The notes beneath the pieces are model-generated. The model saw only the letters and a program-made list of their open reading frames with translations. It was not told where the DNA came from and searched no databases. Positions 51,201-60,172 of a DNA stretch of 64,000 nt are shown here, in pieces. The position numbers were made by a program, and so were the translations under genes. Source of the stretch: an uncultured Oscillospiraceae bacterium (GTDB lineage: Bacteria > Bacillota > Clostridia > Oscillospirales > Acutalibacteraceae); contig CAJUNQ010000005.1 in the NCBI GenBank assembly GCA_910587835.1, positions 1 to 64,000 on the forward strand, read 5' to 3'. Position 1 is the first letter of the stretch. The number at the start of each line of letters is the position of its first letter.

Positions 51201-51413
51201 ATGGCGCCCATGACACAGCAAATTGCAGAATTGGCGAATATGCTGCCGGAAGAAGAACAGCTGTTTGCATATGAATTTATGCAAAGGCTGGTACGGGCCT
51301 GGGATCCAGACTTTACAAAACTAACCCCGGAGGAAAAACAAAGGCTGGATGAAGCAGAGCAGGAGATTGCCCGGGGCGAGACGGTTTCCCATAAGGACAT
51401 CACCTGGGACTGA
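51201..51413 (+). CDS. Antitoxin partner of the RelE/ParE-like toxin
   Basis: The 70-aa acidic protein is all-helical, with an N-terminal QQIAELANMLPEEEQLFAYE-type helix and an acidic C terminus (EEKQRLDEAEQEIARGE...DITWD) of the kind that wraps a RelE-like toxin. No clear DNA-binding domain is seen. The ATG at 51201 is preferred over 51165, as AAAGGATG lies 8 nt upstream. Identification rests on size, charge and position next to the toxin. Confidence 0.72.
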   Translation: MAPMTQQIAELANMLPEEEQLFAYEFMQRLVRAWDPDFTKLTPEEKQRLDEAEQEIARGETVSHKDITWD

Positions 51414-51452
51414 GCGGAGGAGTGCCGGAATTCAGCCATAGGAGGCGGTTTT

Positions 51453-52328
51453 ATGCCAAAATGTCAGGCCGGAGATATTGCAATCATGTACGAGGCCTAT
51501 GGCAGCGGAGAGACCGTGGTTTATCTACAGTCTGTGCTGGGCGGCCTCAACCCCGGCGCATACTATTTCGCGGGCAGGCTGTCCAGGCGCTTCCGGGTGC
51601 TGATTTGGGACGGCCCCAACTGCGGGCAGTCCGGCGTGTCTCTTCCCCCAGCTCCCAGCGAGTATCATTTGGCCTGCGGGTATCTGGCCAAGCTTCTGGA
51701 CGCCCTGGGAGAGGGCCCGGTGCACCTGGCAGGCTGCTCGGGAGGCGGCGAGATGGGCCTGCTGTTTGCCCATCTCTACCCCGGCCGGGTGAAAAGCCTG
51801 GGCATGTACCGCCCGACTGACACCGCCAGCCAGCCGGAGCAGGAAGTGATCCGGGCCCGGTATTTTGATATTGCCCAGGCAGCGGAGCACTCCATGGAGC
51901 AGGCGGTAAAGCTTTCACAAAATCCGCCGCCCCACCGGTTCGCCGGGGCCTCCCGCTGGCTGGCAGAGCTGTGCCAAAGGGACAGGGAAAAGATTTTCGC
52001 CCTGGACCACAAGGCGTTCAGCCGCACCCTGCGGAATTGGGGGGAATGGATGGGAAATCCCCTCTTTTACCGGGCGAACCTTACAGACGAGGAGTTGGGG
52101 GAGCTCCGGCTCCCGGTTCTGGTCTGCCCCTGCTCAGACGACTTCCACCCGGAGCGGCTGGCCGTGGACCTGCAAAGGAAGCTGCCCGCCTGCACCTATA
52201 TTCCCAGCGAGGGGCATCGCTTTGAGCAGGAGATATACGGGACAGGGGAGAACGGCTTTGGGGGCTTCCCCCGCTTTGTGGACCATTACGAGAGGTTTCT
52301 GGAAGGCCTTGTACAAACAACCAGTTGA
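51453..52328 (+). CDS. Alpha/beta hydrolase
   Basis: The 291-aa protein has the nucleophile elbow GCSGGG (Ser96), an acid residue in CSDDFHPERL (Asp229/230) and His255 in SEGHRF, all in the order expected for the fold. The oxyanion region is YLQSVLGG. There is no signal peptide. AGGAGGCGGTTTT precedes the ATG. It lies between the toxin-antitoxin pair and rbfA, where no gene is usually found. The substrate is unknown. Confidence 0.87.
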   Translation: MPKCQAGDIAIMYEAYGSGETVVYLQSVLGGLNPGAYYFAGRLSRRFRVLIWDGPNCGQSGVSLPPAPSEYHLACGYLAKLLDALGEGPVHLAGCSGGGEMGLLFAHLYPGRVKSLGMYRPTDTASQPEQEVIRARYFDIAQAAEHSMEQAVKLSQNPPPHRFAGASRWLAELCQRDREKIFALDHKAFSRTLRNWGEWMGNPLFYRANLTDEELGELRLPVLVCPCSDDFHPERLAVDLQRKLPACTYIPSEGHRFEQEIYGTGENGFGGFPRFVDHYERFLEGLVQTTS

Positions 52329-52381
52329 TTGACCATAACGCGGCCCCCACCGGGAATTCTGCCGCGCAAGGAGGGATTGCC

Positions 52382-52762
52382 ATGCCTGGACACAAATTAG
52401 GACGCATCACCGAGGATGTGAGCAGAGAGCTCTCCGCCATCATCCGGGAGCTGAAGGACCCCCGGGTCACCGGGTGCCTGCTGAGCGTGGTGCGGGTGGA
52501 GGTCACCAACGACCTCTCCTACTGCACAGCCTATGTCAGCACAGTAGAAGGCCTGGAACGGTCAAAGGAGGCGGCAAAGGGGCTCAAATCCGCAGCGGGC
52601 TATATCCGCCGGGAGCTGGGCCACAGGCTGAAGCTGCGCCATGTGCCGGAGCTGATCTTCAAGCCCACCGACTCCATTGAGTACGGGGCCAGCATTTCCA
52701 GAATCCTCCACGACCTGGACATTCCGGAGGAGAGGGAGGAGGACGAAGATGCTGACCTGTAA
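52382..52762 (+). CDS. rbfA: 30S ribosome-binding factor RbfA
   Basis: The 126-aa KH-type protein assists 30S maturation. It has the RITEDVSRELSAIIRELKDPRV start and the VSTVEG and RHVPELIFKPTDSIEYG signatures. The ATG at 52382 follows AAGGAGGGATTGCC; the frame to 52325 is an extension into the hydrolase end. It overlaps nrnA by 14 nt. Confidence 0.95.
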   Translation: MPGHKLGRITEDVSRELSAIIRELKDPRVTGCLLSVVRVEVTNDLSYCTAYVSTVEGLERSKEAAKGLKSAAGYIRRELGHRLKLRHVPELIFKPTDSIEYGASISRILHDLDIPEEREEDEDADL

Positions 52763-53714
52763 AGAGACCGCCGCCCTTTTGAGGGACTGGAATGATATTC
52801 TGGTCATCTGCCACGAGAACCCGGATGGGGACGCTCTGGGCTCCATGTTCGGCCTGGTGCGGGGCCTGCGGGCCATGGGCAAACAGGCGGACTGGTACTG
52901 CGCCAGTCCCGTGCCCGGAAAGTTCGCCTATCTGACCCAGGGAGTGGAGCATAGCGGCCTCACACCGGCCCATGTGCTCACCGTGGATGTAGCGGACCAG
53001 AAGCTTCTGGGGGACGCCTGGGAGAAATTCGGAGACAAGATGGAGCTGGCCATTGACCACCACGGCGTCCACCGGCCCTTTGCAAACGCCCGTTGGGTAG
53101 ACCCGGAAAGCGCGGCCACAGCGGAAATGATCTGGCTGCTCCTGCAGGAGCTGGAAGCGCCGGCAGACGCCGGCGTTTTGGGATGCCTGTATACCGGCAT
53201 TGTCACAGACACCGGCTGCTTCCGCTACCGGAACGTAACGCCCCGCACCCTGCGGGTTGCCGCCAGTCTGCTGGAGGCGGGCGCGCCTGCCGGGGACATC
53301 AACAAGCAGATTTATGAGAGCAAAAAGCTGGCGGCAATTCGTGCCGAGGTGATGGAGCTGAACACCCTGGAGGTCTTCTGCGGGGGCAAATGCTCCATGA
53401 TACAGATCCCCCGCTCTATCATAGAGGAGACAGGCGCGGACGAGGGGGACATGGACGGCAGCGTGGGCCGCGCCGCGGCGGAGATCGAGGGCGTGCTGAT
53501 TTTTGTCAGCCTGAAGGAGAAGGAGGACGGCAGCATCAAAGCCTCTCTGCGCACCAGCCCACCGGCCAACGCCTCGGTGATCGCCCAGCGCTTTGGGGGC
53601 GGCGGCCACGCCGGAGCGGCAGGCTGTCCTCTGGACGGGCTGGATATGGCAGGAGCCCGGCTCAGAATGATGGAGGCCTGCCAACAATATCTTGCGGAGA
53701 TAGGATGCGTCTGA
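52749..53714 (+). CDS. nrnA: DHH-family bifunctional oligoribonuclease / pAp phosphatase NrnA
   Basis: The 321-aa enzyme degrades nano-RNAs and 3'-phosphoadenosine-5'-phosphate. Motifs: HENPDGDALGS (H22, D26, D28), a DVAD strand, the DHH motif (D103-H105), VTDTGCFRY and the DHHA1 motif GGGGHAGAAG. The ATG at 52749 is inside the end of rbfA, in another frame, with GGAGGAGAGGGAGGAGG upstream. Confidence 0.95.
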   Translation: MLTCKETAALLRDWNDILVICHENPDGDALGSMFGLVRGLRAMGKQADWYCASPVPGKFAYLTQGVEHSGLTPAHVLTVDVADQKLLGDAWEKFGDKMELAIDHHGVHRPFANARWVDPESAATAEMIWLLLQELEAPADAGVLGCLYTGIVTDTGCFRYRNVTPRTLRVAASLLEAGAPAGDINKQIYESKKLAAIRAEVMELNTLEVFCGGKCSMIQIPRSIIEETGADEGDMDGSVGRAAAEIEGVLIFVSLKEKEDGSIKASLRTSPPANASVIAQRFGGGGHAGAAGCPLDGLDMAGARLRMMEACQQYLAEIGCV

Positions 53715-53720
53715 CCCCAT

Positions 53721-54629
53721 ATGAACGGTGTAATAGTTGTCGACAAGCCCCAGGGCTTCACCTCCTTCGACGTGGTGGCAGTGATGCGGGGGCTTGCCAA
53801 GGAAAAGAAAATTGGCCACACCGGCACCCTGGACCCTATGGCAACCGGGGTGCTTCCCCTGCTGCTGGGGCGGGCCGCCAAGGCGGCGGAGCTGCTGCCT
53901 GACACAGACAAGGAGTACCAGGCGGAGTTTTTGCTGGGAGAGCGTTACGATACCGGAGACGTCACCGGAACCTTGACAGAACGGAGGGACTGCCCGGTGT
54001 CCCGGCCGCAGCTGGAAGCGGCCCTGACCGGATTTCGGGGGGACATTATGCAGGTGCCGCCCATGTATTCGGCGGTGTCGGTAAACGGCAAGCGGCTCTA
54101 CCAGCTGGCCCGCCAGGGCATGGAGGTAGAGCGCTCGCCCCGCCCCGTCCACATTGCCCTGCTGACTTTGGAGGACTACGACGAGACAGCCCGGCGGGGC
54201 AGGCTTCGGGTGAGCTGCTCCAAGGGAACGTACATCCGTGTGCTGATTGAGGACATCGCCCAGGCGGCAGGCACGGTGGGCGTCATGACTGCTCTGCGGC
54301 GCACGCAGGCCTGTGGATTCTCCGAAGAGGAGGCGCTGCCCCTGGACCGCCTGCGGGAGCTGGCGGCGGGCGGCGGGCTGGGGTCCGTGCTGCGGCCGGT
54401 AGAGAGCCTGTTTGAGGGCTATGCCCAGGTAGCGGTAAGCGAGGCCCAGAGCAGGCGTTTTCAGAATGGCGGCGGGCTGGACATGCAGCGGCTGCGGCTG
54501 AGGGCAAAGCCGGAGGAGGGACAGGTCCTTCGGGTGTATGGCCCTCAGGGGAGCTTTTTAGGCCTGGCCAGGGCCGACCTGAACCGGTCGGAGCTGCGCT
54601 TTCTAAAACGCTTCACAGAAGAGGGCTGA
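53721..54629 (+). CDS. truB: tRNA pseudouridine(55) synthase
   Basis: The 302-aa enzyme makes pseudouridine in the T loop of tRNAs. The catalytic Asp38 is in HTGTLDPMATGVLP, and KEYQAEFLLGERYDTGD and SCSKGTYIRVLIEDI are conserved. The C-terminal PUA domain follows (about 225-300). The ATG is 6 nt after nrnA. Confidence 0.96.
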   Translation: MNGVIVVDKPQGFTSFDVVAVMRGLAKEKKIGHTGTLDPMATGVLPLLLGRAAKAAELLPDTDKEYQAEFLLGERYDTGDVTGTLTERRDCPVSRPQLEAALTGFRGDIMQVPPMYSAVSVNGKRLYQLARQGMEVERSPRPVHIALLTLEDYDETARRGRLRVSCSKGTYIRVLIEDIAQAAGTVGVMTALRRTQACGFSEEEALPLDRLRELAAGGGLGSVLRPVESLFEGYAQVAVSEAQSRRFQNGGGLDMQRLRLRAKPEEGQVLRVYGPQGSFLGLARADLNRSELRFLKRFTEEG

Positions 54630-54717
54630 ATTCCTGCCTTTCCAAAGCCTTCTGTGAACATGGCCGGGCAGTGGGCAGAAACGATGGGAAGAATTTTCAG
54701 CAGGAAGGGGCACGGAA

Positions 54718-55680
54718 ATGGAGATCATAAACACAGTGCAGGCAGCTCCGCAATCGGCCTGCTCCTTGGCCCTGGGCACCTTTGACGGCCTGCACCGGGG
54801 GCATCTGGCGGTGGTCGGGGCCGCCCTGGCCGGGGCGAATGCCGCCGGATGGGAGCCGGCGGTGTTCACCTTCCGGCGAAGCCCCTCAGGGGAACGGCTG
54901 GTGATGACCGGGCAGGACAAGGCCCGGCTGTTGGAGGAGCTGGGCGTGGCCAGAATGTATGAGATGGACTTTGCCGCTGTAAAGGACCTTCCCGCGGAGG
55001 ACTTTGTCAGAGACATGCTCTTCACCCGGCTGAACGTGCGGCAGGTCTGCTGCGGAGAGGACTTTCGCTTTGGCCGGGGCGCGGCAGGAGACAAAAGCCT
55101 GCTGGCCCGGCTCTGCGGCGAAGCTGGGGTAAAGCTGACCGTGGTCCCGCCGGTGACAGAAAACGGGGAGAAAATCAGCTCTACCCGCATCCGCCAGGCA
55201 TTGGAGCAGGGGGACCCGGCAACGGCCAACCGTCTGCTGGGCAGGCGGTTCAGCTTTGAGCTGGAGGTGATCCACGGCAACCACATCGGCTCTACCCGCC
55301 TGGGGACCCCTACCATCAATCAGGCCCTGCCAGAGGAGCTGGTCTGCCCCCGTTTTGGGGTGTATGCCGCCTGGTGCCAGGTGGGAGGCAGCTGGCAGTA
55401 CGGCGTGTGCAACATAGGGCTGAAGCCCACCGTGGGCTCAGACCGGGTGCTGGCGGAGACCTGGATGCCGGAGTTTTCCGGGGACCTGTACGGGCAGCAG
55501 GTCCGGGTGTGCCTGCTGGACTTCATCCGGCCTGAGAAAAGGTTTGACTCGTTGGAGGTGCTGCGGGAGGAAATTCTCCGCAACGGCGAGACGGCCAGGG
55601 CCATAGCCGGGAAGATGCCGCCGGCTCCATGGAACAGGCTGACCGCAGCGGCTGTTGAAGACTGCGGACAGCGCCCCTAA
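54718..55680 (+). CDS. ribF: Bifunctional riboflavin kinase / FAD synthetase
   Basis: The 320-aa enzyme converts riboflavin to FMN and FAD. The N-terminal nucleotidyltransferase domain has LGTFDGLHRGHL (about 20-31) and SSTRIRQALEQGD; the C-terminal kinase domain has GNHIGSTRLGTPTIN and LLDFIRPEKRFDSLEVL. AGGAAGGGGCACGG precedes the ATG. It ends the nusA-infB operon, as in many Firmicutes. Confidence 0.95.
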   Translation: MEIINTVQAAPQSACSLALGTFDGLHRGHLAVVGAALAGANAAGWEPAVFTFRRSPSGERLVMTGQDKARLLEELGVARMYEMDFAAVKDLPAEDFVRDMLFTRLNVRQVCCGEDFRFGRGAAGDKSLLARLCGEAGVKLTVVPPVTENGEKISSTRIRQALEQGDPATANRLLGRRFSFELEVIHGNHIGSTRLGTPTINQALPEELVCPRFGVYAAWCQVGGSWQYGVCNIGLKPTVGSDRVLAETWMPEFSGDLYGQQVRVCLLDFIRPEKRFDSLEVLREEILRNGETARAIAGKMPPAPWNRLTAAAVEDCGQRP

Positions 55681-55700
55681 GAACAACAGATTCCAAGAAG

Positions 55701-55764
55701 AAATGCCACCCCCTTCAACCCACAGGCTATGCCTGGGGCTGGAAGGGGCGGCATTTTCCCTTTT
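55701..55764 (+). terminator. Rho-independent terminator after ribF
   Basis: AAATGCC-A-CCCCCTTC pairs with GGAAGGGG-C-GGCATTT, followed by TCCCTTTT. Confidence 0.8.
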
Positions 55765-55870
55765 AGCAAAGAAATCCGCCCCCGTCTCTGCCCCGTTTCT
55801 GCCAGCAAAGGGCTGTCCGCGCATTGCCAGCCGCTGCCCGGTACACGGCTTACCAGAACAGGTCGAATGA

Positions 55871-55896
55871 CCGGGAAAACACCCGGCCCCTTTTTT
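55871..55896 (+). terminator. Second terminator upstream of spoIIE
   Basis: CCGGG-AAAACA-CCCGG is followed by CCCCTTTTTT. Confidence 0.6.
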
Positions 55897-56106
55897 CGCG
55901 CAACCATACTTGACATAATATTTTGTCCCCGCTTTTCGTCATTTCCCTGTTCCATCCGTCCCTCTCCGGGGACATGCCCCGGCATCCTCCGTAAAATCCC
56001 AGAAAACCGCAGCCCGCAAACGACCTTTATTTTTCCCGCCAGGAGGTATAATTTCATCGTCTCCCGCATAAGGGGTAACATAATTTTACTTGAGGCGGTG
56101 TTGTAA

Positions 56107-58464
56107 ATGGAATTGACAAAATGGAGGCGGAATCTCTCCAACCTGGTCCAGCAGCTGCGCGGCGACTATGCCCGCCGGGCTGTCACCATGACAGGCTGCT
56201 TTCTGGCAGGGCTGGCTGCGGCCCGGGGGTTGGTGTTCGGCAAGTATGCGCCCTTTGGGGTGGCGGTGGCTGCGGCCGCCCCCCGGGGAGGGCTGTGGGC
56301 CGGGGCCATGGGGGCCTTTCTGGGCTACCTGCTGCCCTCGCCGGCCTATGTGCCGGTGCGCTACGCGGCGGCGTTGGTGGCGGTCACAGCCATTCGTTGG
56401 TCCCTGGACCAGCTGAAGTCGGTAAACGGCCATCCCCTGTTCTCTCCGGCGGCGGCGTTTCTGCCGTTGCTGCTCACAGGCATGACCATGGTGTTCCTGC
56501 AGGGCTCGGTGACATATACCGCTGCCCAGTATGTGGCGGAGTCCTTTCTGGGGGCGGGCAGCGCCTACTTTTTGCGGCGGGTGGTGTACCTGCTCAGCGG
56601 GCTCACCGGCGAGGGCAAGCCCCGCATCGGCGCAGTGGGGGGACGCCTGGAAAGCGGCGACCTGGCGGCAGTGACTGTGAGCCTGGGGGTGCTTCTCCTC
56701 TCCTTCTCCGGGGTGAGCGTCATGGGGGTCTCCCTGGGCAGGATTCTTCTGGTGCTTCTGGTGCTGTACTGCGCCCGGGCAGCGGGCATCTCCGGGGGCG
56801 CGGTGGCCGGGGTGGCAGCGGGAGCCATTCAGGGCCTGTCCACCGCCGGGCTGTCCTATCTCTCCGGGGCCTACGGGCTGGGGGGGCTGATGGCCGGGGT
56901 GTTCGCCCCAATGGGCAAGGTGGCAGGGGCCGCGGCCTTTATCATCGCCCACGGAGTTGCCTCGTTACAGGTGGGGGCGGGCAGTACGCAAATCCTCACC
57001 GGGGCGGTGGAGGTGGCGGCGGCTACCATTGTCTACATGTTTCTGCCCCGCAGCCGGCGGTTCACCGAGATTTTCGGCCTGCGGGGGGACAGCCTCAGCG
57101 GCGGAGCCCTGCGGGGGAATATTGTCATGCGGCTGAAGTACGCGGCCCAGGCCCTCACCCAGGTCTCCGTGTCCGTAGAGGAGATTGCGAAAAAGCTGCA
57201 AAATGTCTGCGCCCCCACCCTGCGGGGGGTCTATGACAGATCCACCGAGACCATTTGCGCCGGGTGCGGCATGAGCACCGTCTGCTGGCGCAAGTATAAG
57301 GACCAGACCCTGCGGAACTTTGCCCAGCTCTCCGGCCCCTTGAAGGAAAAGGAGAAGCTTGAGACCTGCGACTTCACCAAGGAATTCAGCGACCGCTGCT
57401 GCCGGGCCGGGGAAATGCGGGACGAGCTGAACAAAAATTACGCCCGCTATTTAATGAAGGAGGCGGCGGAGCTGAGGACCGCCCAGGTGCGGGAGGTGGT
57501 GGAGGCCCATTTCCGCACCACGGCAGGGATATTGGAGGAGCTGGCCGGAGAGTTTGCCCAGTACCAGCGGTTTGACGAGGAGGCGGCCCAGCGGGTGGCG
57601 GTGGTGCTCCGGGACAGCGGCGTCACCCCCCTGGAGGTGTGCTGCCGGGTGGACCGGTTCGACCGGATGACCGTGGAGGCGGAGATCGGCCGGGAGCGGC
57701 AGAAGCGTCTGAACCGGGCGGCCTTCACCCGGGAGGTGTCCTCTGCCTGCGGGCGGCTGTTCTCCCCGCCCTGCGTCAGCGCCGGAGAGGACCGCTGCCG
57801 CATTCAGATGTGCCAGCGTCCTCTGCTGGACGTGGGCCGGGGGTTCTCTCAGACCTGCGCCGGAGGCGGAGCCTTTTGCGGCGACAGCACCAATGTGTTC
57901 TACGACGGCTGCGGGCGGCTGATTGCAGTGCTCAGCGACGGCATGGGCACCGGGGGCCGGGCGGCAGTAGACGGGGCCATGACCTCGGCCATGGCGGAAA
58001 GCCTGCTGAAGGCCGGGGTGGGCTTTGACAGTATGCTGGAGACTGTTAACTCCGCGCTGATTGCCAAGTCAGGGGATGAATCGCTGGCCACCATGGACCT
58101 GGTGTGCGTGGACCTGTTCACAGGCAAAACAGAGTTCCGCAAGGCTGGCGCGGCCTGCACTATTCTGCGCCGGGGAAGGAGAACAGAGGTGATTGAGGCC
58201 AGCAGCGTGCCGGTGGGCATTATGCCCGGGGTGGAGTTTGCCGCCAGCCAGCGGGAGCTTTCGCCGGGCGACCTGCTGGTGATGGTGTCAGACGGTGTGG
58301 TGGCCGCAGGCAGCGAGTGGCTGGTAGACATGGCGGCGGACTGGGATGAGGATGAGAACCCTAATTTACTGGCCCAGCGGGTGACAGAGGAGGCGAAGAA
58401 GCGCCGCAGCGACGGCCACGAGGACGACATGACCGCATTGGTGCTGGTGGTGCAGGCAGCCTGA
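56107..58464 (+). CDS. spoIIE: Stage II sporulation protein E (PP2C-type phosphatase)
   Basis: The 785-aa protein dephosphorylates SpoIIAA to activate sigma-F and helps polar division. Residues about 30-330 contain around ten membrane helices. A central cytoplasmic domain with many cysteines (CAGCGMSTVCWRK) follows, and residues about 570-785 form the PP2C phosphatase (LSDGMGTGGRAAVDGAMTSA near 610, LATMDLVCVDL, VSDGVVAAG, GHEDDMTALVLV). GAGGCGG precedes the ATG, with a candidate TATAAT at 56047. It is monocistronic. Confidence 0.95.
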   Translation: MELTKWRRNLSNLVQQLRGDYARRAVTMTGCFLAGLAAARGLVFGKYAPFGVAVAAAAPRGGLWAGAMGAFLGYLLPSPAYVPVRYAAALVAVTAIRWSLDQLKSVNGHPLFSPAAAFLPLLLTGMTMVFLQGSVTYTAAQYVAESFLGAGSAYFLRRVVYLLSGLTGEGKPRIGAVGGRLESGDLAAVTVSLGVLLLSFSGVSVMGVSLGRILLVLLVLYCARAAGISGGAVAGVAAGAIQGLSTAGLSYLSGAYGLGGLMAGVFAPMGKVAGAAAFIIAHGVASLQVGAGSTQILTGAVEVAAATIVYMFLPRSRRFTEIFGLRGDSLSGGALRGNIVMRLKYAAQALTQVSVSVEEIAKKLQNVCAPTLRGVYDRSTETICAGCGMSTVCWRKYKDQTLRNFAQLSGPLKEKEKLETCDFTKEFSDRCCRAGEMRDELNKNYARYLMKEAAELRTAQVREVVEAHFRTTAGILEELAGEFAQYQRFDEEAAQRVAVVLRDSGVTPLEVCCRVDRFDRMTVEAEIGRERQKRLNRAAFTREVSSACGRLFSPPCVSAGEDRCRIQMCQRPLLDVGRGFSQTCAGGGAFCGDSTNVFYDGCGRLIAVLSDGMGTGGRAAVDGAMTSAMAESLLKAGVGFDSMLETVNSALIAKSGDESLATMDLVCVDLFTGKTEFRKAGAACTILRRGRRTEVIEASSVPVGIMPGVEFAASQRELSPGDLLVMVSDGVVAAGSEWLVDMAADWDEDENPNLLAQRVTEEAKKRRSDGHEDDMTALVLVVQAA

Positions 58465-58775
58465 AAGCAAAGCGGCACCGCACGGTCCATATGCACGCAA
58501 GCAGAATATCACCCCATTGGGTGAAGAAAGGAGTTTCTTTCTATATTTATCTCTCAACAGGCTGCTGTCTGCCCTGTATGCAAACACGCTGCCTGTCACA
58601 AGCCCCGGCACGGTTCCACGCTGATTGTGGGGGGACAGCCTTCCCTTCCCGCCACAGTCTCCCGCGCCCGGAAGTGTCTGTTTCGGAGAGCTTTTCGTGT
58701 TCCTCTGCCCGTAGGACGGGGGAACACAGATGATTATCTCTGTGGTTGGGACAATCCCCCCCGCGCCCCGTTAGC
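58465..58775. other. Intergenic region with hairpins, no supported gene
   Basis: Three hairpins are visible: CACCC/GGGTG near 58511-58524, GTGTTCC...CCCG/CGGG...GGAACAC (58697-58727), and CACAGA/TCTGTG next to it (about 58724-58744). Any of these may terminate or process the spoIIE transcript. One short plus-strand frame (58491-58733) lacks a good start site and family resemblance. Confidence 0.5.
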
Positions 58776-58804
58776 TTGACTTTTGAAAGGAGGATGGATA
58801 TAAT
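58776..58804 (+). promoter_or_regulatory. Promoter of the aminotransferase gene
   Basis: TTGACT (58776-58781) and TATAAT (58799-58804) are 17 nt apart. Confidence 0.88.
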
Positions 58805-58814
58805 AGAAAAAACA

Positions 58815-58858
58815 AAGCCGCCCGGCCCTGTCCCTCTCCGGGGCGGGCCGGGCGGCTT
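58815..58858 (+). promoter_or_regulatory. Very stable leader hairpin before the aminotransferase gene
   Basis: AAGCCGCCCGGCCC and GGGCCGGGCGGCTT form a perfect 14-bp stem starting about 5 nt after the expected transcription start and ending 20 nt before the ATG. No T-run follows, so it is not a plain terminator. It may stabilise the mRNA or control ribosome access. Confidence 0.6.
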
Positions 58859-58878
58859 CCAAAGAAAGAAGGGTCCCC

Positions 58879-60069
58879 ATGAATTACCAATTCTCCCAGC
58901 GGGTGAAGGACCTCAAGCCCTCCGCCATCCGCGAAATCCTGAAAAATTCCTCTGCCCCCGGCGTCATTCCTCTCTCCGCCGGCAATCCCGCGCCGGACGC
59001 TTTCCCCTATGAGGACATCCGGACGCTCTCTGAGAGCCTGCTGGCCGACACCCCTGTGGAAGCCCTGCAATACAGCCTCACCGAGGGCTATGCCCCTCTG
59101 CGGGAGTACCTGAAAAAATACATGGCCGAAAAGTATGGGCTGGGCACAGACAACGACCAGGTGATCATCACCAGCGGGGCCCAGCAGGTGATGGACCTGT
59201 TGACCAAAACCCTGCTGAACGAGGGGGACACGGTGCTGTGCGAGGCCCCCAGCTTTATCGGCTCCCTGAATACCTTCCGCTCCTACCGGGCCAGGCTCTG
59301 CGGCGTGCCCATGGAGGAGGACGGGGTCAGCGTGGAGGGTCTGGCAAAGGCCCTCGACACGGAAAAAAATATTAAATATTTTTATACAATCCCCAATTTC
59401 CAGAATCCCTCCGGCGTCACCATGAGCCTGGAAAAGCGCAAAAGGGTCTACGAGCTCTGCCGGGACCGCGGCGTTTTGATTCTGGAGGACAACCCCTACG
59501 GCGACCTGCGCTTTGCCGGGGAGGACCTGCCCAGCATCAAGGCCCTGGACCAGGAGGGCGTGGTGATGTATGCGGGCTCCTTCTCCAAGGTGATCTCTCC
59601 CGGTATGCGGGTGGGCTATGCTGTGGGGCCTCAGGAGGTGATACAGAAAATGGTGGTCTGCAAGCAGGGGGAGGATGTGCACAGCAATATCTGGGCGCAG
59701 ATCATCTGCCACCGTATGCTGACCCAGCGGGACTATGAGGCCCATCTCCGCCGCCTGCGGGAGATTTACCGGCGCAAGTCCGCTGTGCTGCTGCAGGCCA
59801 TGGAGGAGCATTTCCGCCCCCTGATCTCCTGGAACCCCTTTGAGGGCGGGCTGTTTGCCTGGTGCACGCTGCCAAAGGGCATGGACATGCTGGACTTTGT
59901 AAAAAGAGGCGCGGAGCGCAAGGTGTGTGTGGTGCCCGGCACCGCCTTTCTCACAGACGAGGCGGAGCCCTGCCAGTCCTTCCGCATCAATTTTTCCACG
60001 CCCACAGATGAGCAGCTGAAGGAGGGCGTGCGGATTCTGGGGGAAATTGCCCGGGAAATGCAGGGCTGA
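58879..60069 (+). CDS. PLP-dependent aminotransferase (class I/II, MocR-type catalytic domain)
   Basis: The 396-aa protein is a fold-type I aminotransferase similar to 2-aminoadipate/aromatic transaminases. Visible are SAGNPAPDAFP near residue 32, the TSGAQQVMDL PLP-phosphate contact, NPSG, LEDNPYGDLRF and the lysine loop AGSFSKVISPGMRVGY with Lys237. It has no N-terminal DNA-binding domain. GAAGGGTCCCC precedes the ATG. The amino donor and keto acid are unknown. Confidence 0.9.
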   Translation: MNYQFSQRVKDLKPSAIREILKNSSAPGVIPLSAGNPAPDAFPYEDIRTLSESLLADTPVEALQYSLTEGYAPLREYLKKYMAEKYGLGTDNDQVIITSGAQQVMDLLTKTLLNEGDTVLCEAPSFIGSLNTFRSYRARLCGVPMEEDGVSVEGLAKALDTEKNIKYFYTIPNFQNPSGVTMSLEKRKRVYELCRDRGVLILEDNPYGDLRFAGEDLPSIKALDQEGVVMYAGSFSKVISPGMRVGYAVGPQEVIQKMVVCKQGEDVHSNIWAQIICHRMLTQRDYEAHLRRLREIYRRKSAVLLQAMEEHFRPLISWNPFEGGLFAWCTLPKGMDMLDFVKRGAERKVCVVPGTAFLTDEAEPCQSFRINFSTPTDEQLKEGVRILGEIAREMQG

Positions 60070-60095
60070 AGCCCGTCTCCCTGGGCCGGTCCCTC

Positions 60096-60124
60096 TTGCA
60101 ATGCTGCCAAAAACAGAGTATAAT
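60096..60124 (+). promoter_or_regulatory. Promoter of the oxidoreductase-GH2 unit
   Basis: TTGCAA (60096-60101) and TATAAT (60119-60124) are 17 nt apart, about 50 nt before the ATG. Confidence 0.87.
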
Positions 60125-60172
60125 GGTTACGCAGACGGTATCTATACAACCATATAAGGAGGCTTTTCCCCA

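Larger units (their letters stand above)
55681..56106. other. Regulatory region between ribF and spoIIE
   Basis: Two terminators (55701-55764 and 55871-55896) close the ribF operon. A TTGACA is at 55910-55915, TTCGTCA at 55935-55941 (TGACGAA on the minus strand, like a Spo0A box), and TATAAT at 56047-56052. No gene is supported. Confidence 0.55.
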
